Assembly: GCA_942490945.1 (NCBI GenBank)
Contig: CALNYZ010000018.1
Location: 310,001 to 374,000 of the forward strand
Reading direction: 5' to 3'
Source of the DNA: CALNYZ01 sp942490945
GTDB taxonomy: Bacteria; Pseudomonadota; Gammaproteobacteria; UBA6429; Thiohalophilaceae
Length of the DNA stretch: 64,000 nucleotides
A program made the translations under genes and the position numbers. Every line of letters starts with the position of its first letter. Position 1 is the stretch's first letter. Below the pieces are notes generated by a model, which was not told where the DNA came from, did not search any database, and saw nothing but the letters and a program-made list of their open reading frames with translations. Shown piece after piece: positions 45,013 to 53,069 of the stretch.

Positions 45013-45522
45013 ATGAATCTACTGCCTAGCATCATTAAACGTAAACACCTGTTCGTAATACCGATTGCGTTATTTTTAGTCGCCATGAGCAACAGTCTTT
45101 ACGCGACAGAAATTTATAAATGTACGGATGCAGACGGCAGTATCAGGTTCCAGCAGGCGCCTTGTGGTTCAGCTGAAAATTCTGTTGCGATAAAATCGTC
45201 TGGAAAGCATAAAGATAAAGAAAAGCCTACCGATAACAGTATTGAAACGAGGTTGCAAAAACAAAAACAATTTACGGATGCAATCGAGCAGGAGCGGCGC
45301 ATCAAGGCGGAAGAACAACAAAAAATACAAAAGGAAATTATTCGTGCCAAAAAAAATTGTACCCGTGCAAAAGACAGTCTGGCCCGCTTTGAACGGGCAC
45401 GTGGTGTGTACAGGCTGGATAATGAAGGTCGAAAAGTATACGGTGATGAGGCACAACGACAGCAGGCAATCAATGAATTAAAACGTGCATCAGAGTACTG
45501 GTGTGGCAAGGCAGGGCGTTAA
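45013..45522 (+). CDS. DUF4124 domain periplasmic protein
   Basis: 169 residues. A hydrophobic signal (about 12-31, ends in ATE) precedes IYKCTDADGSIRFQQAPC, the DUF4124 motif with its two Cys. The remainder is a Lys/Glu/Gln-rich helix (about 75-120) with two more Cys and an aromatic tail. Function unknown for the family. It starts 19 bases after fetB and may share its transcript. Confidence 0.8.
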   Translation: MNLLPSIIKRKHLFVIPIALFLVAMSNSLYATEIYKCTDADGSIRFQQAPCGSAENSVAIKSSGKHKDKEKPTDNSIETRLQKQKQFTDAIEQERRIKAEEQQKIQKEIIRAKKNCTRAKDSLARFERARGVYRLDNEGRKVYGDEAQRQQAINELKRASEYWCGKAGR

Positions 45523-45538
45523 AAACGGAAAGTATCAA

Positions 45539-45814
45539 GTGGATAAAATACTCATCGAACATAATCCCGTGCAGTCCAGGCTCGATATTTTGAATTTAAC
45601 AGGCTGGGGAATATGGGAAAAAGAACCTTCAATATTCCCGTGGACATACGACATGAACGAGACCTGCTATTTTTTGACAGGTGATGTGATAGTGACTCCG
45701 GAGGGTGGTGAGCCGGTCCGAATGGGCAAGGGCGACCTGGTTACCTTTCCGCAAGGCATGTCGTGCACATGGGATATTCGTGTAGCAGTTAAAAAACATT
45801 ATAATTTTTTCTGA
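45539..45814 (+). CDS. cupin-domain protein (DUF861 type)
   Basis: 91 residues from GTG 45539, chosen because GGAAAG lies about 7 bases upstream; a longer GTG reading from 45485 overlaps the DUF4124 gene and has no ribosome site. The short cupin has WTYDMNETCYFLTGDVIVTPEGGEPVRMGKGDLVTFP, the DUF861 pattern. Glu and His positions typical of cupin metal sites are only partly kept (E in NETC, no HxH), so metal binding is uncertain. Function unknown. Confidence 0.8.
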   Translation: MDKILIEHNPVQSRLDILNLTGWGIWEKEPSIFPWTYDMNETCYFLTGDVIVTPEGGEPVRMGKGDLVTFPQGMSCTWDIRVAVKKHYNFF

Positions 45815-45818
45815 AACC

Positions 45819-46160
45819 ATGACGCAAAAATTACATCAGTTTTTTCTTAACAGTTGTCTGGTGATGCTGGGCTGGAATCTGAGTCTGGCACTGGCGTTAA
45901 TTGTTATTATTTTTTTGTCGATTATTCTGCAGTCTTTGGGCGTCAAGGTCAGTTATACCAGTATCGCTTTTATATTGTCCGCAGTTGTCGCCGGTGCGCT
46001 GGGCCTGATGATTGGGGTACAGATGGGCAAGAATGCCCGGGACTGGTTTGTGGCGCGTAACTTTGCCTATTTGATTGTGTTATGGATGATGTTGCTTGGT
46101 GTGACCTTCATCATGTTTCCGAGTCACTATAACCAGATGTTGTTTGACATGATCTCCTGA
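45819..46160 (+). CDS. small three-segment membrane protein, unknown
   Basis: 113 residues, not recognised. Hydrophobic segments at about 14-40, 47-68 and 80-102. It begins 4 bases after the cupin stop and is probably cotranscribed with it. It ends 16 bases before the stop of the convergent peptidase gene. Confidence 0.65.
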   Translation: MTQKLHQFFLNSCLVMLGWNLSLALALIVIIFLSIILQSLGVKVSYTSIAFILSAVVAGALGLMIGVQMGKNARDWFVARNFAYLIVLWMMLLGVTFIMFPSHYNQMLFDMIS

Positions 46161-46175
46161 TAACTTTTTTTATGG

Positions 46176-46862
46176 CTAGCGTCGCAATATAAGCAGCCAG
46201 CGCCACAAATTAAACACACTCGCCATGGAGGCGGCAACATACGTATAAGCCGCGGCCTTGAGTATTTTCCTCACCACTACTTCATCCTGTTTTTCAATAT
46301 AGCCTTGACGCAACAAGGGCAGAGCCTTGTTAAAACTGGCATCCAGTTCGACAGGCAAGGTCACCAGGTGGACGACCACTGCGCTGGCCATGGTCAGGAT
46401 GACGACACCGATGGTGAGAAAAATCAACGCGGGTGATTTTGTCAGGCCGCCTATTACCGGTACCATCCAGAACGCCACCGAGCCGGCTTTTTGAATGTGA
46501 CTGCTGATGCCAACCAGACGGGTACGCAGTTCGAGCATTTTTTCATTACGGTGGTGTTGAATGGCGTGACCAACCTCATGTGCCGCAACGGCAATTGCGG
46601 TTAGTGAATTATCATTGAAATTACTTTTCGACAGGCGCACCATTTTGTCAGTCGGATCGTAATGGTCGCCTTGCTCGGTGACTTCAACAACAACATGTTG
46701 CATGTCGAATTTATCCAGCAAGTGTCGAGCCAGTTCCCCACCGGTGCCAGGAATACGCGGCAAATTTTTACTATAGCGTTTGAATGTATAGCTTGCCCAC
46801 CACTGCGGGGCGAAGAATACGAGTATGACGACAAGGATGAGAAGCAGGACAGGCATTGCCAA
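46176..46862 (-). CDS. membrane zinc metallopeptidase, YugP type
   Basis: 228 residues. An N-terminal membrane segment (2-20) is followed by RIPGTGGELARHLLD, then the zinc motif HEVGHAIQHH (about 95-104) and several C-terminal membrane segments (VAFWMVPVIGG..., LIFLTIGVVIL). This is the YugP/DUF zinc metallopeptidase family of integral membrane proteases. Substrate unknown. An alternative start at 46856 removes two residues. The gene lies downstream of the SPOR gene on the same strand. Confidence 0.9.
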   Translation of the reverse strand: MAMPVLLLILVVILVFFAPQWWASYTFKRYSKNLPRIPGTGGELARHLLDKFDMQHVVVEVTEQGDHYDPTDKMVRLSKSNFNDNSLTAIAVAAHEVGHAIQHHRNEKMLELRTRLVGISSHIQKAGSVAFWMVPVIGGLTKSPALIFLTIGVVILTMASAVVVHLVTLPVELDASFNKALPLLRQGYIEKQDEVVVRKILKAAAYTYVAASMASVFNLWRWLLILRR

Positions 46863-46878
46863 ATAAAAATAATCAGCG

Positions 46879-47514
46879 TTATTTATTTTTTACAATAATT
46901 GATGCAACACCCATGTTTTGCAATTTGCGCTGGGTTTCATGCAGGCGTTGTGACTGGGTAATAGGACCGATACGTACACGATGCCAGGTTTCATTCTGAT
47001 TAATGTTGACCGTCTGAATGGAAGCGACAATACCCTGCAACGCGAGTTTGGCACGAAGTTTGTCGGCCTCGTCGAGCTGGCGAAACGAACCGGCCTGTAA
47101 CATCAGCGGCTGGGTCAGATCTTCACTGTTGGCTGAGGCCGTACCGGGTTTATCTTTGCCGCTCAACGGTTTGGATTTTGGTTTGATTTCTTCTTTTGGA
47201 ATGATGACTTCCAGTTCCGGCAAGATGGTATAAAAATCAAATTTGGGTTTGCTGTTCGTCTCAGATTTCGCAGCAGGTTTGGGCGGTGCGGTTGGCGTTT
47301 GTTTTTTTACGTCGCGCGCATCGCGCTTCTTGTCACTGAATATTCCCGTAAAAGCTTCTGTCACGGCAGATTTTTTACTGCTGTGGGTAAAGTCATTAAT
47401 ATAAAACAACAGTGCAACAAACAGGCCGATGGCCAGTCCGGCCAATAGCCATGCCCAACCCGGCAGACTGCTGGGGTGGCGTTGTTTGGGGACGTGGGCG
47501 TAATCTCTTGGCAC
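46879..47514 (-). CDS. SPOR-domain protein, FtsN-like
   Basis: 211 residues. One membrane segment at about 18-40 (WAWLLAGLAIGLFVALLFYI), a long Lys/Pro-rich periplasmic linker, and a C-terminal SPOR domain (about 138-209: LQAGSFRQLDEADKLRAKL, WHRVRIGPI). SPOR domains bind denuded septal peptidoglycan. Position next to argS is common for FtsN-like proteins in gammaproteobacteria, but the short length leaves the cell-division role an inference. Confidence 0.85.
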   Translation of the reverse strand: MPRDYAHVPKQRHPSSLPGWAWLLAGLAIGLFVALLFYINDFTHSSKKSAVTEAFTGIFSDKKRDARDVKKQTPTAPPKPAAKSETNSKPKFDFYTILPELEVIIPKEEIKPKSKPLSGKDKPGTASANSEDLTQPLMLQAGSFRQLDEADKLRAKLALQGIVASIQTVNINQNETWHRVRIGPITQSQRLHETQRKLQNMGVASIIVKNK

Positions 47515-47557
47515 TAAACAAGCCTACCATGGAATAGTTAGAGGATAAACAATAAAA

Positions 47558-47700
47558 GAAACCTCGATTTAAGTTTCTGAAGCGACGCTGACGGCGTTTA
47601 AAAGAAACTCATATTGCTCATTTACTAACATGTAAACTCCGCATATTCGTTCCTTTTTGCCTTGTCATCCTTCGCTTGATGAACTTAAATCCGAGCTTTC
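47558..47700. repeat. 143-bp near-palindromic element
   Basis: The left arm (47558-47625) and right arm (47632-47700) are imperfect reverse complements around TAACAT; the closest parts are ATTTAAGTT with AACTTAAAT, AAAAGAAAC with GTTCCTTTT, and TTTAC with GTAAA. A transcript would fold into one long, bulged hairpin. It fills the gap between argS and the SPOR gene. It looks like a small dispersed palindromic element (MITE- or REP-like) but no terminal duplication was found. Confidence 0.7.
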
Positions 47701-47713
47701 TTGATGGCAATGA

Positions 47714-49483
47714 TTACATTCGTTCAGGAGCAGAAACACCGAGTAAATTCAATCCGTTTGCCAGTACCTGCCTCGCCGCTTTAATCAACACCAGTCGTGC
47801 ATGACGCAAATTGTCTTCATCGACCAGAATGGTAATGCGCTTGTTGTCGGTATCATAGTAACTGTGCACGTCATTGGCGAGGTCTTTTAAATAGTGCGCG
47901 ATTAAATGCGGTTCACATTTTGTGGCGGCCTGATTGATCACTTCCGGGTACCGGCTCATGGTTTGCGCAAGAGTCTGCTCGTGCGCCTCGGTGAGTAAGG
48001 TCAGTTGTTGCAAGCCATTGTTGTCATCTTGCGAGAGATTTTTTTCTGCCAGCTTTTGTAATACGTTACAAATGCGCGCGTGTGCATACTGAATATAATA
48101 GATAGGGTTCTCACTGCTTTTGGATTTGGCCAGATCAATATCAAAATCAAGATGCTGTTCACAGCGACGCAGCACATAAAAAAACCGTGCCGCATCGGTA
48201 CCGACATCCTTGCGTAATTGACGCAAGGTAACAAACTGACCGGAGCGAGTCGACATTTGCATTTTTTCGCCGCCTTTGTATAACACGGCAAATTGCACCA
48301 GCAGCACGGTGAGATTTTCTGCATTCTCGCCGAGCGCGGTTAAGGCGGCTTTCACCCGTGGCACATAACCATGATGGTCCGCACCCCAGATATTAATCAC
48401 GCGGTCATAGCCGCGTTCAAATTTTTGCATGTGATAGGCCACGTCGGAGGCAAAGTAGGTGGACTGGCCATTTTCACGCACCAGTACGCGATCTTTCTCA
48501 TCGCCAAACTCCGACGACTTGAACCAGATCGCGCCATTCATTTCATAGGTGTAACCATTTGTTGTCAGTCGCTCAACAGCGGTGGCGACCGCGTTACTGG
48601 TCATCAGTGAGCGTTCCGAAAACCAGTGCTGGTAGGTGACGTTAAACAGTGCCAGGTCATCACGAATGTCATTCAATATGGTATTCAATGCGGTATCAAA
48701 GACCAGTTGATAGTTCGGTTCTTCCAGCAGTTGCTTGGCCTTGTCGATGATGGCATCGATATACAGTTCCTTATCGCCCTCGGGTGCATCGAGCGGCAGA
48801 CCTTTGGCGATGGTTTGCCAGCTATGGCGAAGGTTATCGCCCTGTTCGCGATGCAAGGTCGCGGCAATATCCCACACATAATCGCCCTGGTAACCATTGG
48901 ACGGGAACGGCAGTTCTTCACCCGCCAGTTCCAGGTAACGTAACCAGACACTGGCGGCGAGAATATCCATCTGCCGACCGGCGTCATTCACGTAATATTC
49001 GCGCTCGACGTTGTAGCCGGCGGCGGCCAGTACGTCGGCGAGTGTCGCGCCATAAGCGGCACCGCGACCGTGGCCGACATGTAACGGACCGGTAGGATTG
49101 GCAGAGACGAACTCAATCTGGATGCGTTCACCGTTGCCAATATTGCTGCGACCGAAATTTTCTGCCTGCGCAAAAATGGTCTGCAAAATGCCGAAAATAC
49201 TGGCGGCCTTGACGAAAAAGTTAATAAACCCCGGCCCGGCAATCTCCATTTTCTCGATGTTGTCGTTGGCCGGCAGGTTATCCATGATCAGCTGGGCCAG
49301 CTCTCGCGGAGCTTTTTTGGCGGGTTTGGCCACCATCAGTGCCAGATTGGTTGCAAAATCGCCGTGTTTCTCATCTTTCGTGCGCTCAAGCTGAATTGCC
49401 GGTGCCAAATCAGCGGGTAGCACGCCATCTTGTTGCAACTTGCTCATGGCCTGCGCCAGTAATTCAATAATCGTGTCTTTCAT
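47714..49483 (-). CDS. argS: arginyl-tRNA synthetase
   Basis: 589 residues. The class I HIGH motif is HVGH in NPTGPLHVGHGRGAAYG, and the KMSKS-like loop is MQMSTRSGQFVTL. The N-terminal Arg-specific domain and C-terminal anticodon-binding domain (ending NLLGVSAPERM) are complete. It charges tRNA-Arg in the cytoplasm. Standard neighbour of the SPOR gene downstream. Confidence 0.98.
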   Translation of the reverse strand: MKDTIIELLAQAMSKLQQDGVLPADLAPAIQLERTKDEKHGDFATNLALMVAKPAKKAPRELAQLIMDNLPANDNIEKMEIAGPGFINFFVKAASIFGILQTIFAQAENFGRSNIGNGERIQIEFVSANPTGPLHVGHGRGAAYGATLADVLAAAGYNVEREYYVNDAGRQMDILAASVWLRYLELAGEELPFPSNGYQGDYVWDIAATLHREQGDNLRHSWQTIAKGLPLDAPEGDKELYIDAIIDKAKQLLEEPNYQLVFDTALNTILNDIRDDLALFNVTYQHWFSERSLMTSNAVATAVERLTTNGYTYEMNGAIWFKSSEFGDEKDRVLVRENGQSTYFASDVAYHMQKFERGYDRVINIWGADHHGYVPRVKAALTALGENAENLTVLLVQFAVLYKGGEKMQMSTRSGQFVTLRQLRKDVGTDAARFFYVLRRCEQHLDFDIDLAKSKSSENPIYYIQYAHARICNVLQKLAEKNLSQDDNNGLQQLTLLTEAHEQTLAQTMSRYPEVINQAATKCEPHLIAHYLKDLANDVHSYYDTDNKRITILVDEDNLRHARLVLIKAARQVLANGLNLLGVSAPERM

Positions 49484-49754
49484 GCTGTGATCGTAACCGA
49501 CTGAAGGGTAAAAAGTCCCGTATTATCCGTGCTTGGCGACAGGTTGCAAGGATAAACATACATCTGGATGAAACGAAGATTTGTTACCGAAGATCGTGTA
49601 AAAATTTATTTAAATTAAAAACTGACTTTTGTCTAACTTTTTACCAACCGTAACCGATAGTAGGTAAACGGCCAAATAATTTTATCCATACACTTTATCA
49701 GGTATTTTTATTGCAGTCGGCTGCGTTTCATCATGATTGCTGGAGGCAATGCAG

Positions 49755-51149
49755 GTGAGTATCGCAAATTCAAGTCTTGAATTTATGCCCCATGGGCATT
49801 GTTATTTCTGGATAAAGGAAATGCTCATTCTGCATGTCGGATCAGATGTGTTGATTGCATTAGCCTATTTTTCTATTCCTTTCGCCTTATTGTGTCTCGC
49901 GCGCAAGCGCCCCGATTTACGATTCAGCCGTCTGTTTGTCCTGTTTGCCGTTTTTATACTGGCCTGCGGTGTGACACACCTCATGGCTGTCTGGAACATC
50001 TGGCATGCAAATTACTGGTTAAGCGGGATTATGAAGGCCATTACTGCGGTCGCCTCAATGATGACCGCGATCATGCTGTGGCGAATAATACCTGCAGCCT
50101 TGCAATGGCCAAGCCCGGCACAATTGGAGCAAGCAAATGCCGAGTTAAGTAACGAGATATCCATACGCAAGGAAGCTGAGGTCCAGTTGCAGGAAGCCTT
50201 TGACAAGGCACCAATTGGCAAAGCGTTGGTTTCGCTGGATGGCCAGTGGATAAATGTGAATCCGGCGTTGTGCCACATTCTTGGTTACGCTGAAGACGAA
50301 TTGAAGCAAATGAATTTTCAACAAATTACCTATGAAACGGATTTGCAACTGGACCTTGATTATGTAGCGGAGTTAATGAGTGGTAAAAGAGATGCATACC
50401 AGATGGAAAAACGTTACAAACACAAGGCAGGGCATCTGGTATGGGTGTTGCTATCCGCAACCGTCGTACGTGATGACAACAAGGCGCCAAGATATGTTAT
50501 TGCCCAAATTCTGGATATAACCTATCGAAAACTGGCAGAAGAAGAATTACTTCGTGCGCGAGCCGAGCTGGAATATCGTGTCAGCGAACGTACCGAAGAA
50601 TTGCAGCGTGTAAATCAGCAACTCCATGAAACCAATAAAAAACTGGTAGAATTGTCACATACCGACAGTATGTCATCTTTGCAAAACCGCCGCAGTCTGA
50701 ATATCCATCTTGAACGGGTGATCAGTGAAGCCAGTCGTTACGATATAAAATTTTGCGTCATGCTGCTGGATATCGACAATTTCAAACATGTAAACGATAC
50801 ACATGGACACTTGCAGGGTGACACAGTGATTGGCGTAGTTGGTGATGTGCTGCTAAGTCATTTGCGTGAGACGGATATCGCCGCACGATTTGGTGGTGAT
50901 GAATTTTGCGTGTTGATGCCACATACTTCCATCGGCCGTGCGCCTGCGATTGCCGACAAAATACGTCAACGTATTGAACAGGAAGTTTTTACCACAGAAA
51001 GCGGCGAGCAATTTACGATTACCTGCAGTATCGGTATTGTTGAATATGACGACTCGACTAAAAATAGTGAGAAAATTCTCTCCAGGGCGGACAAGGCGCT
51101 TTACCAGGCAAAACATCTGGGTCGAAACCGTATTGAAGTAAATCGATAG
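49755..51149 (+). CDS. ethylene-receptor-like membrane sensor with PAS and GGDEF
   Basis: 464 residues from GTG 49755, which has GGAGG 8 bases upstream; ATG 49749 lies only 2 bases from it. Three membrane helices carry SDVLIALAYFSIP and ILACGVTHLM, matching the ethylene-binding domain of plant ETR1. Asp31, Tyr38, Ile41, Pro42, Ile68, Cys71 and His75 correspond to ETR1 Asp25, Tyr32, Ile35, Pro36, Ile62, Cys65 and His69 with the same spacing. A PAS domain (about 145-265), a coiled coil and a GGDEF domain (FGGDEFCVLM) follow. The RxxD inhibitory site is not evident. It likely makes cyclic di-GMP in response to a copper-bound small ligand such as ethylene; ligand is inferred. Nothing notable lies in the 270 bases upstream. 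Confidence 0.9.
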   Translation: MSIANSSLEFMPHGHCYFWIKEMLILHVGSDVLIALAYFSIPFALLCLARKRPDLRFSRLFVLFAVFILACGVTHLMAVWNIWHANYWLSGIMKAITAVASMMTAIMLWRIIPAALQWPSPAQLEQANAELSNEISIRKEAEVQLQEAFDKAPIGKALVSLDGQWINVNPALCHILGYAEDELKQMNFQQITYETDLQLDLDYVAELMSGKRDAYQMEKRYKHKAGHLVWVLLSATVVRDDNKAPRYVIAQILDITYRKLAEEELLRARAELEYRVSERTEELQRVNQQLHETNKKLVELSHTDSMSSLQNRRSLNIHLERVISEASRYDIKFCVMLLDIDNFKHVNDTHGHLQGDTVIGVVGDVLLSHLRETDIAARFGGDEFCVLMPHTSIGRAPAIADKIRQRIEQEVFTTESGEQFTITCSIGIVEYDDSTKNSEKILSRADKALYQAKHLGRNRIEVNR

Positions 51150-51174
51150 CTCTGTGCGCTTACCCTGATAATTA

Positions 51175-52977
51175 TCAATCGGATCCACATCCACCGTTCA
51201 GGGTACTTTGTTCAGAGAGTCTGAGTGCCTTGATTAGATCATCAATGTAATGCTCAACTTTTTTCCAGCGCGCGACACTGGTGTTATAAATTGGCTGGAT
51301 TACTTGTGCAGCACTTGCGGTTATAACAACGCGCCTGTTTTTATCAAACTGCAGACAGGATGCCTGCCATTCCAGCTGGCAGTATTCAAGCAGTTTTCGG
51401 GTTTCCTGCTCCTGGTTGGCGATTAAGGCCTCATAATTTATTTCAAACAAGGCAGATGCTGGTAATACAGAACGCCAATGCGCCATTAAATCCAGGTACA
51501 GATTGTAATACTGACCCAGTTCCTGCTGGTTATGTGCATAGCTGTGTAACGCGGTAAAATTAGTCGTATAGATCGATACACAGGTATCAACCGGATTACG
51601 CTGACAGTGGATAATCCGGGCCCTTGGAAACAAGGTTTTAATCAATCCGGTATACAGAAAATTGTGTGGCAATTTATCGGTAATGTATCGAGTATTGCCC
51701 ATACGCTTTGCCATGAGTTTTTCCAGATAGCTGTCAGCCAGTTCACGCTGCACTTGTTCTGACATGGCTGTCAGGTGCGGTTGCAGTTCACCCCAGTTAC
51801 TTGTTCCAAACCTGTTTTCAAGCAAATCATGAAATAGCGGAAATTCACCAGTGCCGTATACATCACTATGGCTGGATAATATCTGTTCTACCAGGCTGGT
51901 TCCTGAACGCGGCATGCCGATTATAAAAATCGGTACCTCACTATCGGAACCTGTAGATATATTCTCTGCGATGTATTTTTGCGTATATGTTTGTTTTATT
52001 ATCTGAAACTCTGTTCGGATGTTATCTATTTTATAGTTTATGGTTTTGTGTTTTAATTTGTGTCCAAGTTTGAAATAGTCAAATGCATTTTTGTATTCGC
52101 CCCTGTCGTTGTATAGTTTTCCGATACCAAAACATAAATTGATTCTGGATTCATCCGGCAGGGTCTTTTTGATTACATGCGAAAGCATGGTCTTGAGGAT
52201 TGAATCAGTATCGTTTTTATCTGCAACCAGTGTATATTCATACATGGCCATATAATGATCCGGTTTAAGTTCAATAGTTTTTTTATACAACGAACATGCG
52301 GTTTGTGTATCGCCCTTGTTTAATGACAGGTAGGCGTAGTTTCTGTAGGCTTCAACAAATCCCGGTTCAAGCTCAATCGCTTTCTTAAAGCAGGTTTCTG
52401 CCGCATCGTAGTTAGATAATGTGTCGTAAATAATTCCGAGGTTATTATATGCCGTTGCATCCTGTGGAGTATATGCGCTGTATTTTTCAAAACACTCTAT
52501 TGCTTCAGGATAGTTTCCATTGTGTTGATAGGCGAGACCCAGATTGTTATAGACCTGAAAAAGTTCAGGTGCGAAGGAAAGCGCTTGCAACAGATGGTGA
52601 ATCGCTGCGTCATATTTTCCGATTTCGTCCAGTGCGCTGCCAAGATTGAAATGAAGCATAGCTTCGGCAGGCGCATGGGTTATAGCCAATTGCAGGTATT
52701 TTACCGCCAGTTTGAAATTCTTTATTTCGATGGCAGCCATGGCAAGGTTCACGCTGGCATCCAGGTTGTCCGGGTCCAGTTTTAACACCTGTTTGAATTT
52801 ATCGATGGCTTCATGGAAACGTCCAGTATTGCCATTGGCCATGGCCGCGGTGAACCAGAGTAACGGGTCAGATTTATCTTTTTTACACAGCTTGTCCAGT
52901 TTATCGCTGGCTTTGGCGAACTTTTGCTGGTTGTACAACGTATACGCAAGCTGTTTTTGCTGGTTTAAATCTGACAC
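51175..52977 (-). CDS. TPR protein with sulfotransferase domain
   Basis: 600 residues. Residues about 1-265 hold around seven TPRs (for example NLGLAYQHNGNYPEAIECFEKY and NNLGIIYDTLSNYDAAETCF). From about 350 a sulfotransferase fold follows with the PAPS 5'-phosphosulfate loop FIIGMPRSGTSLVEQIL and the 3'-phosphate motif ARIIHCQRNPVDTCVSIY. It should move sulfate from PAPS to a sugar, peptide or lipid, acting in the cytoplasm because no signal is present. Acceptor unknown. It lies before priA on the same strand but is separated by 92 bases. Confidence 0.87.
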   Translation of the reverse strand: MSDLNQQKQLAYTLYNQQKFAKASDKLDKLCKKDKSDPLLWFTAAMANGNTGRFHEAIDKFKQVLKLDPDNLDASVNLAMAAIEIKNFKLAVKYLQLAITHAPAEAMLHFNLGSALDEIGKYDAAIHHLLQALSFAPELFQVYNNLGLAYQHNGNYPEAIECFEKYSAYTPQDATAYNNLGIIYDTLSNYDAAETCFKKAIELEPGFVEAYRNYAYLSLNKGDTQTACSLYKKTIELKPDHYMAMYEYTLVADKNDTDSILKTMLSHVIKKTLPDESRINLCFGIGKLYNDRGEYKNAFDYFKLGHKLKHKTINYKIDNIRTEFQIIKQTYTQKYIAENISTGSDSEVPIFIIGMPRSGTSLVEQILSSHSDVYGTGEFPLFHDLLENRFGTSNWGELQPHLTAMSEQVQRELADSYLEKLMAKRMGNTRYITDKLPHNFLYTGLIKTLFPRARIIHCQRNPVDTCVSIYTTNFTALHSYAHNQQELGQYYNLYLDLMAHWRSVLPASALFEINYEALIANQEQETRKLLEYCQLEWQASCLQFDKNRRVVITASAAQVIQPIYNTSVARWKKVEHYIDDLIKALRLSEQSTLNGGCGSD

Positions 52978-53069
52978 GAATCATGACCTTTTGCGGTGTT
53001 GTGCTGATGAAGCATTGGCAGACACACATGTTACACGCTTTTCATGCGACAGATAAAGCTGGTACCCGG

